Assembly: GCA_948567375.1 (NCBI GenBank)
Contig: OX419756.1
Span: forward strand, 62,758,333-62,822,332
Reading direction: 5' to 3'
DNA: 64,000 nucleotides
Origin: Lunularia cruciata
Lineage: Eukaryota > Streptophyta > Marchantiopsida > Lunulariales > Lunulariaceae
In this document: positions 21,364-31,535 of the stretch, one piece after another
Layout: each line of letters begins with the position of its first letter
Numbering within the stretch: position 1 is the stretch's first letter
The notes under the pieces: model-generated
What the model was told of the DNA's origin: nothing
The model's database searches: none
What the model saw: only the letters and a program-made list of their open reading frames with translations
Translations under genes and position numbers: made by a program

Positions 21364-21748
21364 AGTTGCACTTCTTTGTCTTCCATCACTTCAAGTATCT
21401 ACCGAGAAATCACACCTCCGGCATGCACCTATCACTATCAATCAACCTTTGTGCGTATGAGCTGCCAGTTTTGAAATGGCCCCTTCTTGAATTTCTCACC
21501 CCGACAAAAGGTTGTTAGACTGTCTTTGCCTCAGGTTGAGCTCCCCCCGATCCAAAGACAATCTACTTCGTATTGTATGCTGACACGGCATTTCCGAGTA
21601 CTTCGTCTTATGACCCGAAGTCACTTTACTTTGGGTTTCATCCCGAAGACAATTTTCTTCACCTTCTTCGGCCATACAGGCACAATCGGACTTCTCTATA
21701 CACTTCTTCTCCTTTATTTTCAAAAAAACAAAAAATGTGGGCACCACA

Positions 21749-22300
21749 AGCAGCACGCACAACTGATTGATGGCACAAAGGGTACTTGAGGATTGGGCCA
21801 TCAAACCATAGAGTAATAGTTCCTGTGACTAACACCACCAACACTTCACATTCAGATACACCATCTTCTGATTATTGGGAATCAGATTCTGAAGAAGGAG
21901 CTTCAGGTGTGGACACAAGCATGGAGGAGGAGACTTCCATGGAGGAGGATGAATCTGAATCTGATTCAGATGTGCATCCCTTGTGTGCTATGGATTTTGC
22001 ACCTAAGCCAGAGGTTTTGAAGGACCCAGAAAAATCACCATTGACACTTGAGGAGGTAGAGAGAAGGTTATCTACCCCCAAGTATGGCCCAAATGTTACC
22101 AGGAGGAGAAGGTGAGATTTGAGGAGATTTTCCGCTAGTTCATCCATGTGTTTGCTTTTAGTTACAAGGATTTGAAGGAAGTCACCTTGGAGGAGCACAA
22201 GATAGAGGTAGAGTCACATGCAAGACCAATCCGCCAAAAGCAACGTCACATTAGCCCACCAATATCTTTGTTGTAAAGGAGGAGATTGATAAGCTCAAGG
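21749..22300 (+). pseudogene. Family A protease end and acidic linker to RT
   Basis: After the AGCAG target repeat the frame continues through KGYLRIGPSNHRVIVP into a strongly acidic, serine-rich linker (21846-21980; WESDSEEG, MEEDESESDSD), then a helical segment (LTLEEVERRLSTPKYGP) and the RT entry region. A 1-bp loss near 22100 and a change near 22275 break the frame. The acidic linker is present in all three copies that retain this region (also 50220-50400 minus and 59220-59340). Confidence 0.8.
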
Positions 22301-22320
22301 AGGCTGGATTTATCTTTGAG

Positions 22321-23400
22321 GTGGAGAATTCAGAATGGGTGTCTCCAATTGTCATTGTGAAGAAAAAGAATGGCAAGCTTCGAGTATGTGTGGATTACAA
22401 GAAGCTCAATGCTGTTACCAAGAAGGACTACTACCCATTGCCATTCATTGATGAGATTTTGGAGGAGGTTGCAGGTCATGAGAGGTACAATTTTGGAGAT
22501 GGTTATAATGGATACAACCAAATCAAGATTGCACCAGAGCATCAACAACTCACCACATTCACCACACCTTGGAGAACTTACGCTTTCAAGGTCATGCCTT
22601 TTGGGCTTTGCAATGCTCCTGCCACATTCCAACGGTTCATGAACAAGGTATTTGAACCTTTCATTGGGAAATTTGTGAGAGACTTCATTGATGACTTTTG
22701 TGTCTATGGGAGCAAGGAGGAGCACTTTGAGCACCTTATCAAAGTCTTGCAACGCTTGGATGAGGCAAATGCATCACTCAACCCAGAGAAGTGCATTTTT
22801 GGATGTGAAGAAGGTCTACTTTTGGGGCACATCATCTCTAAGGATGGAATAGTAGTTGATCCTGAGAAGGTGAGGAAAATCTTAGACCTTCCATTCCCTT
22901 CAAGCTTGACAAATTTACGCCAATTCTTGGGAATGGTTGGGTACTATAGGAGGTTCATCTTCTCATTTTCCAACAAGACTTATGCATTGACCATCTACAT
23001 GAAGAAGGGTGTAGATTACATGGTGATTTTGGAAGACAAGGAGGCTCTCAAAGCTTTTGAGGAGCTCAAGCAATCCCTTGTTGTAGCTCCAATTCTTGCT
23101 AAACCTGATTGGAGTAAGCCTTTCATCCTCTACACTGATGCTTCTAATGTAGCTATAGGATTCACTCTTATTCAATTAGACCAAGATGGGCATGATCATC
23201 CAATAGCTTATGCTAGTAGGCAGATGGTTTCAGCAGAGAAGAACTACTCTGTCACGGAGAGAGAAGGGTTGGCAGTGATCTTTGGTCTCAAGAAGTTTAG
23301 ACACTACTTGATTGGAGGGAAAGCCACAATTGTCACGGATCACAAGGCTTTGAACTACATCTTCAACAAGACTAATGTTGAAGGGAGACTAGCAAGGTGA
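22321..23400 (+). pseudogene. Family A reverse transcriptase and RNase H
   Basis: RT carries SEWVSPIVIVKKKNGKLRVC, a DYYPLPFIDE finger-palm motif, and the catalytic FIDD at 22684-22695. RNase H follows (about 23115-23380) with YTDASNVAIG, a TEREGLAV glutamate and TDHKAL. The frame is open for 359 codons. It ends at a TGA where the minus copy at ~46275 has TGG (Trp), so the stop is a mutation and the polyprotein really continues into integrase. The sequence fits non-chromoviral (Athila/Tat-like) gypsy, because it lacks a chromodomain and uses a different primer tRNA. Confidence 0.92.
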
Positions 23401-24471
23401 ATGATACTCTTGTCTAAGTATGACTACACCATTGAGGATAGGCCACGAAAGAAACATGCAAATGCTGATTTGTTATCAAGAGCCTATGATCATGATGGAG
23501 ATGAGCCTATGGATGATTCCTTCCCGGATGAGGAGCTCATGACAATCTCAGTCACTCAAGAGGTTCCAATGGAGTACAAGGAGATTGTGGATTTTGTGAC
23601 AAGAGGTAACTATCCAAAAGGGATGCATGCTAGGCAGAGGAAGGCCCTTGCAGCAAGATCTAGACCTTACACAATGGTGGAGGATATTCTTTTTCACCAA
23701 GGAGTAGATGGTCTACTTCGAAGAGCAATGGGTAAGGAAGAGTCTATCCTACTCATAAAGGAGTTTCATGAAGGTTTAGTATGTGGAGGACACTTTGCAG
23801 GAAATGTGACTGCTTTCAAGATTCTAGATGCAAGTTACCATTGGAGAGGGATTTTCAAGGATTTTCTTGATTATTGCAAAACTTGTCATGTTTGTCAAGC
23901 TTTTGCTAGAAAGTCTACATCCACTCCACCACTTAGATCAATTCCATTGCTAGGACCTTTTGAGAAGTGGGGAATTGATTTTGTAGGTCCTCTCAGTAGA
24001 ACCCCAAGGAACACTTGGTACATTGTGGTAGTTATTGATTACCTTACCAAGTGGGTTGAGGCTAGACCATTGAGGGACAAGAATGAAGATGAAGTGGGTA
24101 GATTTCTTTATGAATGTATTATCACTAGGTTTGGATCCCCTTTGGAGTTGGTTTCTGATAGAGGAGGAGAGTTTACAGGAAGCATTACTACAGCCATGCT
24201 ACAACATTTCTCTATCACACATAGAGTAACTACATCCTATAAGCCAAATTTCAATGGCTTGGCAGAGAGAACCAATCAGACCTTGTGCATGATGTTGGCC
24301 AAAGATGCAGAAATGGAGGGGGCTAAACATCATTGGGACAAGAGGATTCATGCAGTTTTGTGGGAGTATAGGACAACCATGAAGACTTCCACCGGATATT
24401 CTCCATTTCAATTGGTGTATGATATTGAGTCTACCCTACTTATTCACTTTGATCTTCCTACCTTCCAAAGC
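23401..24471 (+). pseudogene. Family A integrase, N-terminal and catalytic domains
   Basis: The RNase H connection (DYTIEDRPRKKHANADLLSR) leads into the zinc-binding region with CKTCHVC at about 23880-23900. The catalytic core has WGIDFVGP (first Asp), VSDRGGEF (second Asp) and GLAERTNQ (Glu). The frame is open from 23401 to the insertion point, where PTFQS is followed by family E at 24472. The C-terminal part resumes at 28248, in frame once one copy of the AAAGC target repeat is discounted. Confidence 0.92.
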
Positions 24472-27400
24472 TGTGGTGCCCACAAATCTTTTTTCAGAAT
24501 AAAGGAGAAGAAGTGTATAGAGAAGTTGGATTGCGCATGTATGGCCAAAGAAGGCAAAGAAAAGAGTCGTTGGGATGAAACCCAAAGTAAAGTGACTTTG
24601 GGTCATAAGCCGAAGTATTTGGAAATGCCTTGTCAGCATACAACCCAAAGTAAATTGTCTTTGGATTGGGGGGAGCTCAACCCGAGGCGAAGACAGTCTA
24701 ACAACCTTTTGTCGGGGCAAGAAATTCAAGAAGGGGCCGTTTGAAAACTGGTGGCTCATACGCACAAAGGTTGATTGGTAGTGACAGGTGCATGTTGGAG
24801 GTGTTATTTCTTGGTAGGAACTCAAAGTGACAGAAGATAACAAAGCGCAACTGTATAAAAATCAAAATTGCAACGACAAAATGTCGAGCAAGTTTCCTTC
24901 ACCGTTGAGGAGTCGTCTTGTAGGTGATTGGGGAAAGGGAAATAGAGTTGGACTTGTGTTAGTGCGCAAGGGAGAAGTTGCAAGAGTGAAATCAAGAGAA
25001 AGTGAGAAAGTAGAAGAGATGGGAGGAGGGAAGAAGAACTCTGAATTCGCACTGAGAAATCATGCGATTCGGAGGTTAGATGTGATAGCAAGGATCAAAG
25101 TCTTGAGCCGACTTTGGATCACCTTTTTGGCATGGAACTGAAACGTGAGTTTTCCAGGATTCATGATAGAAATCATCAAGAGTAAGTGTCTCGATGGACC
25201 CGAGGAAGAAGGGAAGAGAGGAAATCCAGCTCGCTGGACAGAGTCGGATTGGAGACTCATACTCGGGAAGGAGGCAGGCTCGGAGCAGGGAGCCACGTTC
25301 TTGGGGAAAGGAGAGATAGCTCAGGAGCGCAGGAGGTGAGAGATGCCTTCTTGTCGAAAAGAACGAAGAATGGGTACAAAGTTGAGAGTTACAAGGATCC
25401 AGTGAAGAGAGGGATCGTGAGTGCTCTCATGGCAATCTTGAAGCCAGAGAGAATGACTTATGTGATGAAACACCAAGCGGTGTTCTTCCATAAGTTGTTT
25501 GCAGGAGAACCTATCAAGTGGGCGAGGTGTTTTCACGGGAGAACAAGGCAAATGGTGTGGAATTTGCGGGATAAGTTGCCTCCACACTACATTGTGCCAT
25601 TTGCAGCACACTTCTACCTCGGGCTCAATTTTTTGAACTCGGAGGAGTGGACTCGGATGGTGTTGCACTTCCATCCTGATGTGCAAAAGGAGGTCGACGT
25701 TGAGGAGCAGTAGTACGTTCTCCAAATCCGGAGCACGAACAACTACTACGCAAAGACAAGGAAGAATGTGGAGGTCGTAGTGAGTACCCCGACAAAGAAA
25801 AGGAGTTGGCAAGTAGAAGCCGAAGAAAGCAAGAAACCTCAGAAGATGCAGAGAAGTAACCCGAGGCAAAGTATGGTGGTAATTGAGTCGGAAGATGAAG
25901 ACTCAAAAGGCAAGGCCGAGCTGAAGACGGAAGACTTGGAACATGAGGAGGAACCTGAACTGACATTGCAGAGTGGAGATACGAGCAGTGACACAGTGAA
26001 GAAGGAGGAGAGATGACATCGATGCCAGCGGCTAACGAAGAAGAAGAAGAAGTGCAAGCCGAGTTGGAGGCCAAAGACAACTGGCTGTTGGAAGACTAAG
26101 TCCCGGTGCCCAAGGAAAGGAAGATCGCAATGCAGCGAGGGGTTTGCTTGAGACGTAAGGTGAAGTGTGAAGCGGGGCCGAGTAAAGTGAAGGAAGAGGC
26201 ACGAGAAAGCTCGAGAAGCAAAGCGTCAATCCCGATACAAAGACTCCAGAGAAGAAGGCGAGTATCAGGAGAACACAAGGAGAGAAGAGAGACCACTCCG
26301 CGGGAGGAAGTAGTTGCCAGTGATGGAGTCGAGTACCTGCGAGAGGTGGTGTGTCCTTTGTTGGTGAAACTGGAGTACAAGAAGAAGGAGATGCAGTCGA
26401 CTTGTCCATAGGTGAAGATTGTTCTACAGGTCTTATTGAAATTAGAAGAAGAGAACTCGGAGTTGAAGAGAGGTATAACCCAAGGTGAGGAGGAGAGAGA
26501 AGTACTGCAAGCGGAGGCAATAAGGAGAAGTCAGGTAATTGAAGACCTGAAGAGGGAAGTGAGCTATTGAGAGGATCTTGTGAGGAAGAGTGACATAGCA
26601 AGAGAGAGATAGGTAGCTGAACACAAAATCTTGAAGCAACAGTTTGCTGATTCAAGAAAAGAACTTATCCATGCTATGGCGAGGGTAGCAGCAAAGGATC
26701 AAGAGCTCGATAGAGTGATGGAGAGTATGGAGGAGAAGAAGCAACTCTGGCAAAGAGAGTTGGCTGCGCGGTATAGAGAAGAAGAGAGATTATGAGAGTT
26801 ACTTCATAATCAAGAAGAGAAAGTTGTATAGAAGGAGAAGGAGAAGGAGACGGTGAAAGCCAAGTTCGAGGCAGAGTTGGCGATGTACCGAGAGGAATGG
26901 CTTGCAGATCGGGAATGAGAAAGGAAGACAAGATTGGAGCCATTGAAGGAGATAGTCCTCAGGGTGAACGCAATGTTAAGTACAGAAGCCAACGTTCAAA
27001 TTGAAGAAGCACGTTTGCACGAGTTAAAGTTGTTGGTGCAAGAGACAAGGCGTAGACAAGCAAAAGACACCGAGATGAATGCCTTGTTGATCAAATTAAG
27101 AACTCGTGTAGACAGAAAGGTTTTAGAGGTAGAGGATAACATTTCAATTAGATTAGACTTAGTGAAAATAGAGCTAGAAAAACTTCGGAAAGATGTTAGA
27201 GCAAAACCCGAAGTAGATAACATAGGAGTCCAAATGTCTTTGGAGTTACCATCAGAGACATTAGAGAAAAGTGGGTCCGGAGATAAGGACTTAGATAGAT
27301 TACCCACTAGTGGAATTTCAGATCAAGAAAGAGAGTTGCTGGAATTGGTAGAAGAAGTAGAAGATGTGAAACCCGAGGAAAAAGTGATAGGAAGTAAAAT

Positions 27401-28247
27401 TACTTCGGGTTTGGGTTTGAAAGCCAAAGAAGAAGTAGACATCGGATCGGATTAGTAACAGATTTGAGATTTGAAGAGGCAGATATGAAGAGGTGCATTG
27501 TCATTTTGGATCTGCAGGTTAGAACAGTTGTTGTAGAACGGTATAGTTGTTAGAACTGTCAATTGCTTCACTACTTAAGAGTGGCATTCGCAGTCAAATG
27601 TTGTTCATTGCTCATTATTTCTGAGAATAGATAAAGCAAAGTGTTGTGAAGCAGTGCTCGTAGCTTGAGCTTGATTCCGAGTATCAACTTTGTGTCTATG
27701 TTTGTGAGTGTTTGAAGAAATTTGAAGTGCAAGTCAAAGTGCTTGTTGGATGTTGGATTCCATAGCCTTGATCTTCATTCTGTGTGTTTGATCCTGAGTA
27801 AAGTGCAATCAAAGCAATGCCTTGACAGATCTAAGAGGAATTGTAGTGTTGGTAGTATTCTGCACTTGTGAGTGCAGTGCAAAGTTGATGTGAAGCAATT
27901 TCAATCGAGGAAGTTGTGCCTTCAGTGGAGGGGTGGAACACAATTTTGAGGCAAAGTCATTTTGCAGTGAAGTGCTATTCTCGGGAGAGCCTGATCATCA
28001 CAATCAAGATTGTTTGGAAAGAATTGAAAGAATTGTGATTAAGGAGTGTGAATTTGTGACAAGATTGCAAGTCAATGTTTGTTACTCTCTTCTGGGTGTG
28101 GTTTCTACCTGAGAGATTAAAGACGCAACCAAGAAGAACTAAATTGTTACTTTGACTTCGTATTTGGACATTTTTGACTCATATCTCTATGGGAACAAAC
28201 TTTACTTATCCAATAACCGCAAAAGTGAAATTTGTCGGGTTGTCACA
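24472..28247 (+). mobile_element. Family E element, subtype A, complete (3776 bp)
   Basis: It begins TGTGGTGCCCACA and ends GGGTTGTCACA, with a perfect AAAGC duplication (24467-24471 and 28248-28252). It is inserted in the same transcriptional orientation as the family A integrase it splits. No internal LTR pair, primer site or purine tract is visible. TATAAAAA lies at 24854-24861 and the ORF start ATG at 24881. Confidence 0.9.
24881..27455 (+). pseudogene. Family E coiled-coil protein, broken
   Basis: It starts MSSKFPSPLRSRLVGDWGKG at 24881, the best view of the true N-terminus. Stops or shifts occur at 25142 (TGA for Trp), near 25335, at 25711 (TAG for Gln), near 26000, at 26096, 26409, near 26567 and near 26793, among others. 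Domain order matches the 18900-21134 copy: conserved N-terminal region, acidic segment, coiled coil, VDIGSD tail. The 3' UTR from 27456 to 28247 has no gene. It contains GTGCTTGTTGGATGTTGG and other blocks conserved in all subtype A and B copies. Confidence 0.85.
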
Positions 28248-28621
28248 AAAGCATTCATAGGAGATTGAAGAAAGCACAAGAAGGTGATGCAGAGAAGTCA
28301 AGGAAAGATCAACTCATGGAGTTGGAAGAGGCAAGAGCAGTTGCTATGGTTCGAGTGGAGCAAGCCCAAAGGAAACAAAAGGAGAGCTATGACAAGACGC
28401 AAGGCAAGAAGAAGGTGGAGACTTTCAAAGAAGGTGATTGGGTAATGTTGTTTGATTCCATTCGATTCAAGAGAGTGCAAAAGAAGTTTTTGCCTAAGTA
28501 CTTTGGACCTTTCATAATGGAGAAGGTGTGGGGCAATTACACCTATGATCTCAAAGAGTTGGGAGGAAGACACTTTGATAGGATTAACCATGATAAGTTG
28601 AAGATGTACCATAGAAGGTAG
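28248..28621 (+). pseudogene. Family A integrase C-terminal domain
   Basis: It resumes at IHRRLKKAQEGDAEK, then RKQKESYDKTQGKKK, the GPF-like motif (KYFGPFIMEKVW) and a lysine-rich end HDKLKMYHRR before TAG 28619-28621. There is no chromodomain. The same segment is on the minus strand at 44860-45230. The GPY/F-type module is typical of gypsy integrase tails. Confidence 0.88.
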
Positions 28622-28656
28622 AGAGACCTTCACTTTGAGGACAAAGTGAAAACTTA

Positions 28657-28669
28657 GTCCGGGGGTAAA
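28657..28669 (+). promoter_or_regulatory. Family A polypurine tract
   Basis: A G-rich run (CCGGGGGTAAA) ends directly at the 3' LTR start. The same motif occurs at 59473-59484 and, inverted, at 44793-44805. Confidence 0.75.
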
Positions 28670-29360
28670 TGTAACACCCATATGTGCATGTGTGTGGTAT
28701 TGTGAATTTAACTTGATATTACAAGTACTTAAGAGATATTATTTATATAGAGATAAAGGATGGTTCTATATTATTCATGGTTAGCTAAAGTTAGTCATAG
28801 CTAAGATAGAGGGGACCTTACTTTAGAGGAAGTAGAAAAGATGAGCACCACTATTTTGGATTTAAGTGTGTTGACTTGGTATTATTCCTAGGTGTTTGGC
28901 TTTGAGGAAAGAGTTGAGAACTCTTAGGCCCGCAAGCCTTTTTGTTTTGGATTCTTCTTTAGTCCAAGGATAGCCCATGTGAAGGAATCCTTGACTTAGT
29001 GGTTGGGTCAAGATAAGACCACATGCTTAGGGGAATATGCCCATGTGAATGGATATTCATTTCTACTTTTTGACTTTACTTGACTTTTAGTCTAGTAACT
29101 TGAGTTACTACGGTAATTAGTAACTTTGGTACGTAACTATTTCACAAGTATATAAACAAGGGGTGAGGAGGTAGTCATCATCCTTTCATTTGCAACTATC
29201 TTTCTCTCATTGAGTTCTCTAGTGAGCAATCTCTTGAGTCTTGGAGTGTTAGCCTTAGAGGAGTATGATGGAGTTGGGGTTCCTTGCCTTCTTAGTCCAT
29301 GGTGCGCTACCATAATAGCCATCAGAGGTTCCTCCTGAGTGAGAGACAGGCCGGCTCACA
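28670..29360 (+). mobile_element. Family A gypsy LTR, copy 4 (3' LTR)
   Basis: 691 bp, TGTAACACCC...GGCTCACA, with a TATA box at 29149-29156. It is preceded by a purine tract, so it is a 3' LTR. Its right flank, GAGCT, is followed by family C protease-coding sequence. No family A 5' LTR in the window has GAGCT on its left, so the original 5' end has been lost or rearranged. Confidence 0.92.
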
Positions 29361-30000
29361 GAGCTGACTTGGTTGAGGAGCATGGGATCCGTTCAGCGAC
29401 GAGTGTTTTATGCAGGCAACAGCGGCTAGATTGGAGGAGTAGCCAGCTAGACCGGCCTTTGAGAGAGCACGGTTTACACCTGGTGTTGTCCTATTGGATA
29501 ACCAAAGGGGGATTTTTCATTTGGTGGGACCTTCAAGGAAGGTCTATACACCACAAAGAGTCTTGTTAGACTCTGGTGCGTAGCCTCTTATGTTGGGGAA
29601 GGCTGCAGTTGTTGGTCTAGAGTCACGGAAGACCAATGTGGAGAGGTGTCCATTTCAGATCCAGATATCTCTAGGTGGTGGTTCGACATAGTACATCACA
29701 CGTGGAGAGCTTGTTGTTCAGGTTCAGCCTGGTCATCCAATTGATAGCTCGGTGGTGAGAGCTCAAGCTATTGCGACGATAGCTGAGTCATATGATGTGC
29801 TAGTTGGGGGAGCAGTGTTATACCCTATGGGTTTCAACATTGTCTATTGGGAGGAGACAACCTCTTATAGACCTGGTTGGCAGTCTGGTGAGGGACGGTT
29901 ATGTTGCCTACCAGTACGCTTCAGTAGTGGCAATCTGGGCTCACTACAGCCCGGGACCATGGCAGCATCAGTTTTAGCTTTCAGCGGTGCAGTCACTTGG
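29361..30000 (+). pseudogene. Family C gypsy protease region
   Basis: The frame reads through VVLLDNQRGIF and GPSRKVYTPQRV to the protease active site LLDSGA (about 29562-29579), then a TAG that replaces a sense codon, then PLMLGKAA. The second half has AESYDVLVGGAVLYPMGFN, the flap and C-terminal strand. A second stop lies near 29690. The gag region that should precede it is not here; LTR copy 4 abuts instead. Confidence 0.82.
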
Positions 30001-30239
30001 CCTGGTGACTTGTTGGAGTGGAACGCCATGCAGAGGATACTCCAGTACCAGAGGAGATCACTCGGCTTTGGAGTACAAGTGGGATTGTTCCATCCACCTT
30101 GGATGTTTCATTGTGGAGTTCAGAGGAGGCATTGCAACAACATGCAGATCAGTTGGTGCAGCAGGCTTGGAGTGGAGCCTTCGTACCATCAGGGGATGAG
30201 TGTGAGGATGAGCCTCCAGAAGGCAATTGCTTTGACACC

Positions 30240-31200
30240 TCTAGATACCACACTCATTGCTTGGCAATATCCAATAGAGGGGATATGCCTATTGGAGTTG
30301 TTTGGTGGGATCACCACCAGACTAGGTGTGGTGTTACAGACGGGTATACGAGTACAGAGGTACTTGTATGTAGAGAGAGATGAGACTGCTTGGCCTATTG
30401 GTATCCGGAGTTATTACCGATGTCAATAGTCAAAGGTTACCAGAAGGCCCTACCAGGAGACATTTCCTTACTGGGGGCGCATGACCTAGAGAGACATGGG
30501 CCTATTTACTTGGTGATTTTTGGATGGCCATGTTAGGGACATACACGTGCGGGCCGCGGTTTGGGTCTTCAGGATCCTTGTTCTGGTGTGTTTTGGGAGA
30601 TGTTACGGATACTACGACATCTCCAGGTTCATCAGTATGTTTCTCCAGCTAACCTTTTGGAGAATGTTCCCTTGATGGGTGATTCTTGCACTAGAGTGGT
30701 GGCGAGTACACATCAGGTCCATTCTTGGATGGGACCTATTGTATTGTTACATGCAGCTAGAGTGGGATCATGGGCTCATGGTCTTTGTCTTTGGTAGATG
30801 AACCTCTTACCCGGAGAGGTTCTACAACGCACTTATGATGGGATTCAACGACTTGACCACATCCTTGTTGATGATATCTTGGATGCTGGGCGTCAGTCTC
30901 AAACAATGGTAGTGGCTGATAGGTCACCTATGGTAGTGGTAAACCTAGTTGGACAGCCTAGAGCTGCATTTCCTACACTCATGAGTTTCCTAGGCTCTCA
31001 TGCTTTTTGAGAGGGAGGACTTGGACTTGTTTGGGACTCATAGTTACAGCAATTGGTGGAGCCCAACGCTGATGAGAGAGAGTAGGCAATGGGTTTTTGC
31101 ACCGGTATTACCGCTATTCCAGTAGTGTCAAAGGCATCCAGGCCTTAGGTGTTAGGTCAAGCTATGGACCTGAACTATTTGACCTGGATTGTGAGCCTTG
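30240..31200 (+). pseudogene. Cytosine-5 DNA methyltransferase-like domain inside family C pol
   Basis: Conserved C5-methyltransferase motifs appear in order between protease and RT. Motif I is LLELFGGITTRL (30289-30324), the SAM-binding FGG loop. Motif IV is GWPC at 30522-30533 with the catalytic Cys at 30531-30533, then a TAG (probably from CAG, the PCQ glutamine) and GHTRAG. Motif VI is ENV at 30660-30668. The motif VIII region is AHGLCLW near 30776, where two expected arginines are lost. The motif X-like GQAMDLNYLTW is near 31155. A frameshift lies near 30415. The family reaction is transfer of methyl from SAM to C5 of cytosine. This copy cannot be active. The assignment rests on motif recognition and order, with no search run. 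Confidence 0.8.
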
Positions 31201-31535
31201 GCTTGGCAGAGCAATGTAGGATGTGCTTGATAGGCATCACCACTCGGACACTTGTGAGCCGTGTGCCTATCAAGACGATTCAGGCACATGCTAGGCGCGA
31301 TGGACCGAGTGGACATGGTATTCTTGGGACACATCCAGTAGCTACTAAGGAGAGTGGTCTACTTGGAGTCCATCTAGGTCAGCGTGGGCTACTTGGATTA
31401 CACCCTTGGTCCATATGGGATGCAACTAGAGAACGTGTGGAGCTTGCAGCCAGAGTGGAGGGAGTTTTTTGCACAGAGGTTGGGACCTCTAGTGGTCGGG
31501 AGCATGACACTATTGCTCCCAAGGGCTCAATGTAG

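Larger units (their letters stand above)
18106..21748 (-). mobile_element. Family E element, subtype A, complete (3643 bp)
   Basis: Read on the minus strand it starts TGTGGTGCCCACA and ends GGGTTGTCACA. Both sides carry a perfect 5-bp duplication, AGCAG (18101-18105 and 21749-21753). The interrupted family A protease frame resumes across it. Comparing the two ends shows no direct repeat, so it has no LTRs of its own. The layout is ~390 bp of leader with a TATA box, one long ORF (~2.5 kb) and ~0.79 kb of 3' UTR. TG...CA ends and a 5-bp duplication are the signature of a gypsy-type integrase. It is either a mobilised non-LTR cargo element or a solo LTR about 3.7 kb long; the window does not decide. 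Confidence 0.88.

Noticed and set aside
18106..21748. Family E as hAT, CACTA, Mutator or Helitron
   Set aside because: 5-bp duplications, TG...CA ends and only a few bases of terminal inverted similarity do not fit the 8-bp (hAT), 3-bp CACTA-ended, 9-11-bp (Mutator) or duplication-free (Helitron) patterns.
4318..29360. LTR copies 3 and 4 as the two ends of one simple insertion
   Set aside because: The flanks differ (GGGTC versus GAGCT) and the interior has two gag regions with a truncation at 8562, so at least one rearrangement intervened.
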